From assembly GCA_018263405.1 (NCBI GenBank), contig JAANXG010000035.1, positions 1 to 10,620 on the forward strand: DNA of 10,620 nt. Direction: 5' to 3'. The notes beneath the pieces were generated by a model, which saw nothing but the letters and a program-made list of their open reading frames with translations, was not told the DNA's origin and did no database searches. Below are positions 1 through 5,883 of the stretch, one piece after another. The translations under genes and the position numbers were made by a program. Numbering within the stretch: the stretch's first letter is position 1; each line of letters begins with the position of its first letter. Source of the DNA: Gammaproteobacteria bacterium (GTDB lineage: Bacteria > Pseudomonadota > Gammaproteobacteria > Arenicellales > JAANXG01).

Positions 1-23
1 CGCCAGGCCGCCGTCACATCCGG

Positions 24-698
24 GTGGGAAGCTCCTTGAGTACCGATCGCTCATTCTTACGGCAAGTGGATACGCCGGGCCACGCCGATTTCGGCGGCGA
101 GGAGGACCGGCACCAGGGCGCCGTGATGGAACGGCTCGGGGATCGGCGCGGCGAGCTTCGCGACCTGGTGCCCGACGGCCGCGGCCGGGTGCGGCTCGAT
201 TTTCTGATTCCGGCCCGGGGCCTGATCGGCTTTCAGACCGAATTCCGGACCATGACGGCCGGCAGCGGCATCATGCACCACATCTTCGATCGTTACGGGC
301 GCCACGTCCCAGGGGCGATCGGTTCGCGCCCCAGCGGTGTGCTGATCTCCAACGCCACGGGGAAGACCGTGGCCTATGCCCTGTTCAACCTGCAGGAACG
401 CGGCAAAATGTTCGTTGGCCCGGGCGAGAAAGTCTACGCAGGCCAGATCGTCGGCAAGCACGTCCGCCCCAACGACCTCACCGTCAACCCGATGAAGGGC
501 AAACAGCTCAGCAACGTCCGCGCCGCCGGCAAGGACGATAATGTCCTGCTCGCGCCGCCGGTGCGCCTGACGCTGGAACAGGCCCTGGAGTTCATCGATG
601 ACGAGGAACTGGTGGAAATCACCCCCAAAGCAATCCGACTACGCAAGGAACACCTCGCTGAAAGCCGGCGCAAGCAGGAAGCACGGAAACAAGCGTAA
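24..698 (+). pseudogene. typA: TypA/BipA translational GTPase remnant with large internal deletion
   Basis: TypA (BipA) is a ribosome-binding GTPase of the EF-G type, normally around 600 residues; only about 225 codons are left here. From about residue 27 to the stop (motifs RGLIGF, GVLISN, NDLTVNP, LTLEQALEFIDD) the product matches the C-terminal third of the family. Residues 15-26 read VDTPGHADFGGE, which is the G3 GTP-binding motif from the N-terminal domain. In intact proteins these two parts are separated by roughly 300 residues holding the rest of the G domain and domain II, so an internal deletion has joined them in frame. The residues before VDTPGH do not look like TypA. The reading frame is open to the left edge of the window and position 24 is only a possible GTG start, with no clear ribosome binding site. 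Without the G1 and G4 motifs the product cannot be a working GTPase. Confidence 0.85.
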
Positions 699-743
699 TG
701 CTATGTCTGGCAGTTCTCTCAGGCCGAATGCACCGTGGGCGTA

Positions 744-761
744 TTTGAAATTCATTTCAAA
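744..761. promoter_or_regulatory. Perfect dyad upstream of the toxin-antitoxin promoter
   Basis: TTTGAAAT (744-751) and ATTTCAAA (754-761) form a perfect 8-bp inverted repeat with a 2-base spacer. The dyad lies 14 bp before the -35 box of the RHH/PIN pair. No T-run follows, so it is a poor intrinsic terminator. Binding by the RHH antitoxin or another regulator is an inference; many RHH operators lie closer to the -10 region. Confidence 0.4.
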
Positions 762-775
762 GGGACCCCATAACA

Positions 776-804
776 TTGACGATGTAAATAGATGGTGTTA
801 TGGT
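776..804 (+). promoter_or_regulatory. Sigma70-type promoter of the toxin-antitoxin pair
   Basis: The -35 box TTGACG (776-781) and the -10 box TATGGT (799-804) are separated by 17 bp, and a TGn extended -10 (796-798) lies directly before the -10. Transcription would start near 811, leaving a leader of about 27 nt before the antitoxin ATG at 838. It fits the position of the TA genes well; it was found by eye only. Confidence 0.55.
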
Positions 805-837
805 GCATACTCACCAATTCACCGATCATACGCCCAA

Positions 838-1071
838 ATGCCTCGCCTCACCATTTCCCTCACCGAAGAACGCCACCAGGCGCTCAAGACCGCCGCTGCG
901 CGCCGCAACAAGAGCATCGCCGCGCTGATCGAGGAAAGCCTCCAACACTATGGCATCAAAACACGGGAATCCGCCGCTGCGTTGGTCGCCCGCGCCCGTC
1001 GCGGTGCCGGACTGGATAAAGACGAAGCCCTGGAGGTCGCTGTCGAAGAGACCCGGCGCGCACGCGGCTGA
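838..1071 (+). CDS. Ribbon-helix-helix (CopG/Arc-like) antitoxin
   Basis: This 77-residue protein begins MPRLTISLTEE, the N-terminal beta strand of a ribbon-helix-helix DNA-binding dimer. Two helices follow (about residues 9-22 and 26-38, with the turn RRNKSIAA), then a basic and acidic C-terminal tail that would contact the toxin. The frame is open further upstream to 598, but only the ATG at 838 gives a protein that starts with the RHH strand, and it lies just downstream of a good promoter. No strong ribosome binding site is visible. The stop codon overlaps the start of the PIN toxin gene (TGATG at 1069-1073), typical of a translationally coupled TA pair. It would neutralise the toxin and repress its own operon. 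The fold is clear; the partner assignment rests on the overlap with the next gene. Confidence 0.8.
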   Translation: MPRLTISLTEERHQALKTAAARRNKSIAALIEESLQHYGIKTRESAAALVARARRGAGLDKDEALEVAVEETRRARG

Positions 1072-1499
1072 TGCCGCGTGTCGCCGTCGTCGACACGAAT
1101 GTCCTGGTCGGCGGCCTGCTGGCCGGAACGCCTTCCTCGCCCCCGGCCGTCGTCGTCGACGGCATGCTCGCTGGCCGTTTCCCTTTCCTGCTGTCGCCAC
1201 CACTCCTGGCCGAATACCGGGTTGTGTTGCTGCGGCCAAGACTCCGCCTACTCCACGGACTGTCCGACGAAGAGGCCGATTATCTTCTTGTCGAGCTAGT
1301 TGCTAACGCGATCTGGCATGAACTTCCATCCATCGAAGGCGCCGCGGCCGCTCCCGATCCGGGTGATGACCATCTTTGGCATCTGTTGAATACCGTCGAA
1401 GGCGCGCTTCTCGTCACCGGCGATCGCCTGTTGCTCGATAATCCGCCCGATTTCGCATCCGTGCTGTCGCCGCGGTCTTTCATGGATTTGGTGCGGTAG
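1071..1499 (+). CDS. PIN-domain toxin (putative ribonuclease of a TA system)
   Basis: This 142-residue protein has the layout of the PIN family of metal-dependent ribonuclease toxins (the 'putative toxin-antitoxin system toxin component, PIN family' group). The acidic residues expected at the active site are visible: D8 in VVDTNVL, E48 in LLAEYR, D96/D99/D100 in DPGDDHLW and D118 in VTGDRLL. The length is normal for the family and no catalytic position seems lost, so the toxin is probably active. It overlaps the RHH antitoxin gene by one base and must share its promoter. The substrate, probably a tRNA or mRNA, cannot be read from the sequence. The pair sits between a broken typA gene and a convergent metabolic gene, which is a common setting for a mobile TA cassette. 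Confidence 0.85.
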   Translation: MPRVAVVDTNVLVGGLLAGTPSSPPAVVVDGMLAGRFPFLLSPPLLAEYRVVLLRPRLRLLHGLSDEEADYLLVELVANAIWHELPSIEGAAAAPDPGDDHLWHLLNTVEGALLVTGDRLLLDNPPDFASVLSPRSFMDLVR

Positions 1500-1572
1500 G
1501 AGCAGCCTGTAGGTCGAGCGCTTCGTCGGTCCCTGTCCCGCGCCATCGTCCGGGACCCTGGCGAGAAAGGAT

Positions 1573-2475
1573 TCACATGTCCAGTATCGCCCGAGCCACT
1601 TTGGAAGCGGGTGATTGACCCAAGGCTTTGGAAATGAATCCCGAAGCCATGAGCAGGGCGTCCATGTCGACGCCGGTTTCGACTTCCAGGCCGTTCAACA
1701 TGTAGAGCACGTCCTCGGTGGCGACGTTGCCGGCGGCGCCGTGGGCGTAGGGGCAGCCGCCGAGGCCCGATACGGCGCTGTCGACGCCGGCGATGCCGCA
1801 TTGCAAGGCGGTGAGGATGTTGGCCAGGGCCTGGCCGTGGGTATCGTGGAAATGGACCGACAGCTTGTCGGTGGGGACGCGCTCGGCGACGGTGTAGAGC
1901 ACACGCTCGACCTTCTTCGGGGTGCCGACTCCGATGGTGTCGCCGAGGGAAATCTCGTAGCAGCCGAGGGTGTAGAGGGCCTCAGCCACTTCTGCGACCT
2001 TCCCGGGATCCACTTCGCCCTCGTAGGGGCAGCCCACCACACAGGAGACGTAGCCGCGCACGCGGATGTTCTGTTCTTTCGCCGCTCCGCAGACGGAGGT
2101 GAAACGTTCCAGGCTTTCGGCGATCGAGCAGTTGATGTTTTTCTGCGAGAAGCCTTCGGTGGCCGCACCGAACACGGCCACTTCCCGGGCGCCCGCTTTG
2201 ACGGCGGCCTCGAAGCCTTTCATGTTGGGGGTGAGCACCGGGTATATGATACCCGCCTTGCGGTGGATGCCCTTAAGCACCGCCTCGGTGTCGCTCATCT
2301 GCGGCACCCACTTGGGCGAGACGAAGCTGCCGACTTCGATGGTCTCGAGGCCGGTTTCAGACAGCATGTCGATCAGCTCGATCTTGGTATCCGTCGGAAT
2401 GACGGTCGGCTCGTTCTGCAGGCCGTCGCGGGGGCCGACTTCGAACATGCGCACGGATTTGGGAAGAGTCAGCAT
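1573..2475 (-). CDS. mvaB: Hydroxymethylglutaryl-CoA lyase
   Basis: The enzyme cleaves 3-hydroxy-3-methylglutaryl-CoA to acetyl-CoA and acetoacetate, the last step of leucine catabolism, in the cytoplasm. The 300-residue product is full length. Visible signatures of the HMGL-like TIM barrel are GPRDGLQNE (14-22, with R16 and metal ligand D17), SFVSPKWVPQ (50-59), LGDTIGVGTP (177-186), the metal histidines in HFHDTHGQ (208-215), the catalytic loop GLGGCPYA with C241, and N250 in GAAGNVATED. I chose the ATG at 2475 because the family usually begins a few residues before the EVGPRDG motif. An upstream ATG at 2529 would add 18 residues that do not look conserved. There is no other liu/leucine gene beside it, so the gene seems cut off from its usual pathway neighbours. 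Confidence 0.93.
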   Translation of the reverse strand: MLTLPKSVRMFEVGPRDGLQNEPTVIPTDTKIELIDMLSETGLETIEVGSFVSPKWVPQMSDTEAVLKGIHRKAGIIYPVLTPNMKGFEAAVKAGAREVAVFGAATEGFSQKNINCSIAESLERFTSVCGAAKEQNIRVRGYVSCVVGCPYEGEVDPGKVAEVAEALYTLGCYEISLGDTIGVGTPKKVERVLYTVAERVPTDKLSVHFHDTHGQALANILTALQCGIAGVDSAVSGLGGCPYAHGAAGNVATEDVLYMLNGLEVETGVDMDALLMASGFISKALGQSPASKVARAILDM

Positions 2476-2639
2476 GATCGGATCATAAGCGGTAAGCACC
2501 GGGCGGCCAAGGTCCGGCAACCCGATCATTCCGCGTAGAGCTCGAATTCGTTGCCGTCCCCGGTCAGCAAGTCGCTATACGTACTGCGGGGTATGTTCCA
2601 TCAATCGTGTTGAGTCAGGGCATAGCCGAGCCGGTGTGG

Positions 2640-2659
2640 ATAGCCCTTGTTCGGGCTAT
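2640..2659. repeat. Small inverted repeat between mvaB and the outer element
   Basis: ATAGCCC (2640-2646) and GGGCTAT (2653-2659) form a 7-bp stem with a 6-base loop. No T-run follows on either strand, so it is not a standard intrinsic terminator. Apart from this I see no gene or regulatory signal in 2530-2693. Confidence 0.35.
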
Positions 2660-2693
2660 ATACGAACCGCGAACTTTGAAAGTATACTGTAAG

Positions 2694-3033
2694 GGCTCGC
2701 GCAAAAATAACTTCACAGAATTCGCGCCCGGATTTGGGTTAGATTTGGACGATCCGATGGAGCAAAACCGCAGTACTAGGAGCCTGTCGGACTTAGGATG
2801 AATCTACTGCGGCGGCGGGAGATCGGCCCACTTTCCCGATTTATTTCGTTAAATAGCTGGCTATTCGCCTCAATAAATCGAAAAATTGGTCTCGATTTCC
2901 CACCTACCTCGCTACGATCCCCTAAGTCCGACAGGCTCCTAGCAGGGCTACTATGAGGATTTTGCGATTGAGGATCGTCCAAAGACGGCCCGAAGACGGG
3001 ATGTGAAAATGGGAAGTTATTTTTGCGCGAGCC
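2694..3033. mobile_element. Outer MITE-like element, split by a second element
   Basis: The ends form a perfect 21-bp inverted repeat: GGCTCGCGCAAAAATAAC... at 2694-2714 and its reverse complement at 3013-3033. The symmetry continues inward with exactly equal spacing to a second matching block, TTTGGACGATCC ending at 2755 and its complement starting at 2972. Removing the 159-bp inner element and one CTAG leaves about 177 bp, a typical size for a non-autonomous miniature inverted-repeat element. TAAG occurs just before the left end (2690-2693) and one base after the right end (3035-3038), so a 3-4 bp target duplication is likely. It contains no transposase gene. I cannot name the parent IS family. 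Confidence 0.75.
2780..2938 (+). mobile_element. Inner 159-bp fold-back MITE (copy 1)
   Basis: The element has perfect 18-bp terminal inverted repeats, GAGCCTGTCGGACTTAGG (2780-2797) and its complement (2921-2938). CTAG stands on both sides (2776-2779 and 2939-2942) as a likely 4-bp target duplication. Symmetry continues inside: CGATTTATT (2837-2845) pairs with 2872-2880 and AATAGC (2852-2857) pairs with 2860-2865, all centred near 2859, so the whole element can fold into one long hairpin. There is no credible coding sequence; the minus-strand frame of about 68 codons across it has no recognisable domain. It must move with a transposase supplied from elsewhere. CTAG targets are known for part of the IS5 family, but family membership here is an inference. 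Confidence 0.85.
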
Positions 3034-3054
3034 TTAAGACGATGGTTATTTCTG

Positions 3055-3906
3055 ATGAGCAGCTACGAGAACTACAGTGAAAGGGCCCAGACCTATGATC
3101 ATACACGGAAGCCGGTCGGGGTCGAGATTATTGTCGGTTGCCTTTCCAAATCCTCTGTTCCCTTAACACAGCAGTACTTATTAGACGCGGGTTGTGGCAC
3201 CGGCAACTACTCGGGCGCCATGATTAAACATGTTGCCCGTATCGCAGCCGTTGATCTCAACATCCAGATGTTGGCACGAGCCCACGCCAAGTTCGCGGAC
3301 CCCGATAAAGGGCGTATTGCGTTTCACCAAGCGAGTATCGAGCGATTGCCGTTCGGTGCCGCTGTCTTCGATGGGGTCATGGTCAATCAGGTTATGCACC
3401 ACCTCGCGGATCAAGCAGAATCCGGCTACCCCCGGATTCGCAGTGTTTTGACTGAGTTTGCACGGGTGCTCAAGCCAGGTGGAATGATTGTGATCAATAC
3501 CTGTTCACGGCGACAGCTCCGTAAAGGATTTTGGTATGGCAGCTTGATCCCTGAACAGATAAACCGGATGTGTGAACGACATATCCCGTTGTCGTTTCTA
3601 CAAGAAATACTACATGAATCCGGATTCGAGAGTGCCCACCGGATCGTACCCGTCGATGCTCTGATGCAAGGTCGGTCTTATTTCAATGCACGGGGCCCTT
3701 GTGAAAAGACGTGGCGAGATGGGGATTCGATATGGAGCACCGTCCCGCAAAAACGTATAGACGAGATTTGTGCGCAGTTGGAGCAATTGGCACAAGCGGG
3801 AAAATTAGAGGACTTTATGCGCGAGCGCGACGCAACCAGAAGTGAGGTGGGTCAGATGACCTTTGTGCGCGCCACGCGGATCGCGGCAGGCGCACATGGC
3901 ACCTGA
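3055..3906 (+). CDS. Class I SAM-dependent methyltransferase
   Basis: The 283-residue protein has the Rossmann-like methyltransferase fold. Motif I is LLDAGCGTGNY (42-52), the acidic ribose-binding residue is D67 in AAVDLN, motif post-II is LPFGAAVFDGVM (98-109), followed by VMHHL (113-117) and LKPGG (139-143). The resemblance is to general Methyltransf_11-type enzymes; nothing shows whether the acceptor is a metabolite, lipid or protein. The C-terminal third (about 170-283) is probably a substrate or cap region. The ATG at 3055 has no convincing ribosome binding site, and the outer mobile element ends only 21 bp before it, so the native promoter and leader may have been replaced or lost. The gene looks less GC-rich than its neighbours, which is consistent with transfer. 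The function class is sure; the substrate is unknown. Confidence 0.8.
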   Translation: MSSYENYSERAQTYDHTRKPVGVEIIVGCLSKSSVPLTQQYLLDAGCGTGNYSGAMIKHVARIAAVDLNIQMLARAHAKFADPDKGRIAFHQASIERLPFGAAVFDGVMVNQVMHHLADQAESGYPRIRSVLTEFARVLKPGGMIVINTCSRRQLRKGFWYGSLIPEQINRMCERHIPLSFLQEILHESGFESAHRIVPVDALMQGRSYFNARGPCEKTWRDGDSIWSTVPQKRIDEICAQLEQLAQAGKLEDFMRERDATRSEVGQMTFVRATRIAAGAHGT

Positions 3907-4285
3907 ACGTCTCGATGCGGGCTGGAACGTTTCCCTCGGAAGACGCTTTATGCATTGCAACGGATAGGAAGGATAACCCATATACCCGAGGGTCGAAAGG
4001 CGCTGACAGAAGGCTGTTGGTGGGGGCGAGTAGCGTTGATTCAGGCTCGCGATGGCGCCGAATCAGAGCCAGGGCGGTTTTTTCGGGGGAGGATGGTGAA
4101 ATTTTGGCCGCCCGCTGCGGTTCAAGGCCGAGCGGGGACGTGGGGCGCGAGGTGGGCGCAGCGTCCTGGCGGGTGTCAGCGAATTGTTCCCTGGCGCTCG
4201 GCGGCTCTGGGCGGGGCGCGGGCCGGGTGTGTCACCGTCTCGCATGATTATAAAGCACACTACCCGGCTGCCGGGCGGGCGGCGG
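3907..4285. other. Stretch without a recognised gene
   Basis: About 380 bp between the methyltransferase and the helicase remnant. It is GC-rich, especially after 4080. Frames such as 3915-4247 on the plus strand are open, but their products are rich in Arg, Gly and Ala, show no domain and overlap one another in several frames, as expected by chance in GC-rich DNA. I see no tRNA, promoter pair or strong terminator. Confidence 0.5.
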
Positions 4286-4648
4286 TCAGTCGTGAGCGAG
4301 CAACGCCTCGATGGTCTCGGCGTCGATGGGCGGGTCTTGTTGCGCCTGGCGGGCGCCGTGGACGTCCTCGGCGAGGCGGCGCTTGCGCTCCTGAAGCTGC
4401 AGGATCTTCTCCTCGACGGTGCCCTCGGTGATCAGCTTGTGGATGAACACCGGCTTGTCCTGGCCGATGCGGTGGGCGCGGTCCGTGGCCTGGCTCTCCA
4501 CCGCCGGGTTCCACCAGGGGTCGTAGTGGATGACGGTGTCGGCTTCGGTGAGGTTCAGGCCCGTGCCGCCGGCCTTGAGGCTGGCCTTCAGCGGTGCCTG
4601 TAACGACTTGAGTTTCTGTTTGTCCATCTCGTAATCCGCATCCCCCAA
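4286..4648 (-). pseudogene. C-terminal fragment of a SNF2-family helicase
   Basis: Only about 120 codons are left of a protein that usually exceeds 900 residues. Helicase motif V (KAGGTGLNLTEADTVIHYDP, about residues 26-45) and motif VI (QATDRAHRIGQ, with the arginine finger) are intact. They are followed by the usual KLITEGTVEEKILQLQERK region and a short natural-looking C terminus. The ATPase domain with motifs I-IV is missing, so it cannot hydrolyse ATP. Upstream of about 4575 the frame runs on into sequence unlike SNF2 proteins and there is only a TTG at 4648 as a possible start. The break most likely comes from a deletion or rearrangement that brought the nap leader next to the helicase tail. 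It runs away from the nap operon. Confidence 0.8.
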
Positions 4649-4866
4649 GCTACCATATTCCCCATGCCGCGAAAACTTTATCTGCGTCCGTTCGCAGTGT
4701 ATTTGATAAGATAGCGCACTAATGTTCCTATTTCCAAGATCCTATCAGGGAAAAACAAGAAAGCACATGTCTGTCGATCTGAATAACCATCAGCTTGTCC
4801 GCAGTAACGATCGGTCCTATGGCGTGTTAACGGACAACCTCTTGAGTCAAGCCCCGGGGAGGATTT
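4649..4866 (+). promoter_or_regulatory. Leader and presumed promoter region of the nap operon
   Basis: This 218-bp region must hold the nap promoter, because napE has a strong ribosome binding site but no gene stands before it on the same strand. An AT-rich stretch (4701-4745) is the most promoter-like part, but I could not find a convincing -35/-10 pair, a full FNR box or a NarL/NarP site. The transcript leader contains a possible hairpin (4795-4837) and an 11-bp palindrome CTTGAGTCAAG (4841-4851) just before the napE ribosome binding site. Confidence 0.4.
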
Positions 4867-4874
4867 ATGACTGA
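4767..4874 (+). CDS. Possible 35-residue leader ORF overlapping napE
   Basis: A frame of 35 codons begins at ATG 4767 (MSVDLNNHQLVRS...) and ends at TGA 4872-4874, so it overlaps the napE start codon by 8 bases. The napE ribosome binding site GGGGAGG lies inside it. The predicted peptide is hydrophilic, with no signal peptide, membrane segment or known motif. The ribosome binding site is weak (AAGAAAG, 4757-4763). It could be a real small gene, a leader peptide that couples translation to napE, or chance. The frame also encloses the leader hairpin. Confidence 0.25.
   Translation: MSVDLNNHQLVRSNDRSYGVLTDNLLSQAPGRIYD
4795..4837 (+). promoter_or_regulatory. Hairpin in the nap leader
   Basis: TTGTCCG (4795-4801) pairs with CGGACAA (4831-4837), and further in TAAC (4805-4808) pairs with GTTA (4826-4829) around a 17-base loop. 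No T-run follows, so it is not an intrinsic terminator. It may be an mRNA structure or an operator dyad. Confidence 0.35.
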
Positions 4875-5019
4875 AAACAGCAACAGCAAAAAAAACGAAC
4901 GCGCGGCCTTTCTCTTTCTCACGGTCATCCTGGCGCCGATTTTGTCTGTGATTATTGTTGGTGGATACGGTTTCTTGATCTGGATCACACAGATCATCGT
5001 GGGACCGCCGACCGGCTGA
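4867..5019 (+). CDS. napE: Periplasmic nitrate reductase small membrane protein NapE
   Basis: NapE is a small inner-membrane protein found at the head of many nap operons; its exact role is not known. The 50-residue product has a short polar, lysine-containing N terminus (1-12) and a single hydrophobic span from about residue 14 to 45 with the family-like pattern FLFLTVILAPILSVIIVGGYGF, here read as residues 16-37. The C terminus is GPPTG. Length and pattern are normal for the family. The ATG at 4867 follows a strong ribosome binding site (GGGGAGG, 4856-4862). napF begins 11 bases after its stop. Recognition rests on this pattern together with its place before napF-napD-napA. Confidence 0.88.
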   Translation: MTENSNSKKNERAAFLFLTVILAPILSVIIVGGYGFLIWITQIIVGPPTG

Positions 5020-5030
5020 TTCAGGATCAG

Positions 5031-5597
5031 TTGACCAATCAGATGGATATACATCGCCGGAACTGGCTGCGCGGTCGCTTTCGAGACAATGGTAAACCGG
5101 TCCGGTTACCCTGGCTGAGATTGCCCGAAACGTTCAATGATCAGTGCACCCGTTGTCATGGATGCCTCAGATCCTGCCCGGAAGGTATCATTGTAAAAAA
5201 TGATGAGGATTTCCCTACGATAGATTTCGGGTTAGGCGAATGCACATTTTGTCGGCGCTGCGCCGAAGCCTGTCCGGAAAATCTGTTTGCCACCGATGGT
5301 GCGGAACCGCCCTGGCAGCTGGTGGCGTTTATCGACCGGACCTGCTTGGCCCACATCGGGGTCACCTGTCGTTGCTGTGAGGACGCCTGTGCGAGCGCCG
5401 CCATACGATTTCCGCCGCGACTGGGTGCCGTTTCCACACCGAAGCTGGATGTCGATCGATGTACCGCCTGTGGTGCCTGTGTAAGCAGTTGTCCGAACCG
5501 GGCTATCGACATCGTGTCTGCCCCGGGAACCCTGCAACGCGATGCCAACGAAGCGAAGACAGAAAACACCAGGGCCTATTCTGGCGCCCCGACGTGA
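5031..5597 (+). CDS. napF: Ferredoxin-type protein NapF
   Basis: NapF is a cytoplasmic iron-sulfur protein that interacts with NapA before export and is thought to help its maturation. Three classic C-x2-C-x2-C-x3-C motifs are visible, at C39-C49, C71-C81 and C144-C154 (counting from the TTG). A looser set, C105/C113/C116/C120, lies where E. coli NapF has CLAY...CRRCQDSC. The N-terminal RRNWLRGRF fits the family's conserved RR..L.GR start. Position 5031 is a TTG with AGGA (5023-5026) four bases before it. ATG 5043, giving MDIHRRNW, is the alternative and matches family length better, but has no ribosome binding site at a good distance. One extra cysteine (C115) sits beside the fourth cluster. 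The tail after about residue 163 is polar and variable. Confidence 0.9.
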   Translation: MTNQMDIHRRNWLRGRFRDNGKPVRLPWLRLPETFNDQCTRCHGCLRSCPEGIIVKNDEDFPTIDFGLGECTFCRRCAEACPENLFATDGAEPPWQLVAFIDRTCLAHIGVTCRCCEDACASAAIRFPPRLGAVSTPKLDVDRCTACGACVSSCPNRAIDIVSAPGTLQRDANEAKTENTRAYSGAPT

Positions 5598-5607
5598 GAG
5601 AAACAAA

Positions 5608-5862
5608 ATGGATTGTTTAGTGTCCGAAAGGGTTCATATCACCAGCCTGGTAGTACACGCCAGACCGGCGAAATGGAAGCAAATCCTGACTCAGGTCAAA
5701 CGGCTTCCAACAGTGGAAGTGCACACGGGCGACACCATTGGGAAGTTTGTTGTGTTGCTGGAAACTCAAGATGAGGAACAAATCCTGGACGCCATTGATC
5801 GCATTCAAGAAATCGATGGTGTGTTGAGTGCAACGATGGTGTATCACCACATTGATGAGTAG
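5608..5862 (+). CDS. napD: Nitrate reductase chaperone NapD
   Basis: NapD is a small cytoplasmic chaperone that binds the twin-arginine signal peptide of NapA and holds it back until the cofactors are in place. The 84-residue product has the family's ferredoxin-like fold pattern: the strand HITSLVVHARP near the N terminus, a central VEVHTGDTIGKFVVLLE and the C-terminal GVLSATMVYHHIDE. The start at ATG 5608 follows a purine-rich site (GAGAGAAA, 5596-5603) and lies 10 bases after the napF stop. An in-frame ATG at 5542 would overlap napF and add 22 residues foreign to the family. napA begins 21 bases after its end, as expected for a dedicated chaperone. Confidence 0.92.
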   Translation: MDCLVSERVHITSLVVHARPAKWKQILTQVKRLPTVEVHTGDTIGKFVVLLETQDEEQILDAIDRIQEIDGVLSATMVYHHIDE

Positions 5863-5883
5863 TAACTAACGGAAGGAACAGGC

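Noticed and set aside
1528..1557. GGTCCC/GGGACC as a terminator between the convergent PIN and mvaB genes
   Set aside because: The stem is only 6 bp with an 18-base loop and there is no T-run on either strand.
1615..2538. Plus-strand open frame of 307 codons
   Set aside because: It is the antisense shadow of the HMG-CoA lyase gene, which has all catalytic motifs.
2776..2982. Minus-strand frame across the inner element as a transposase piece
   Set aside because: Only 68 codons, no DDE or other transposase motif, and it crosses the boundary between the inner and outer elements.
3915..4431. Plus-strand open frames of 110 and 158 codons
   Set aside because: They overlap each other in different frames, one runs antisense over the helicase remnant, and the products are low-complexity Arg/Gly/Ala-rich.
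4703..4716. TTGATAAGATAGCG in the nap leader as an FNR box
   Set aside because: The left half-site TTGAT is perfect, but the right half does not match ATCAA at any position, so it is not a credible FNR site.
4841..4851. CTTGAGTCAAG palindrome before napE as a regulator site
   Set aside because: The arms are only 5 bp with a 1-base centre, which is not FNR or NarL spacing, and it lies too close to the ribosome binding site for an activator.
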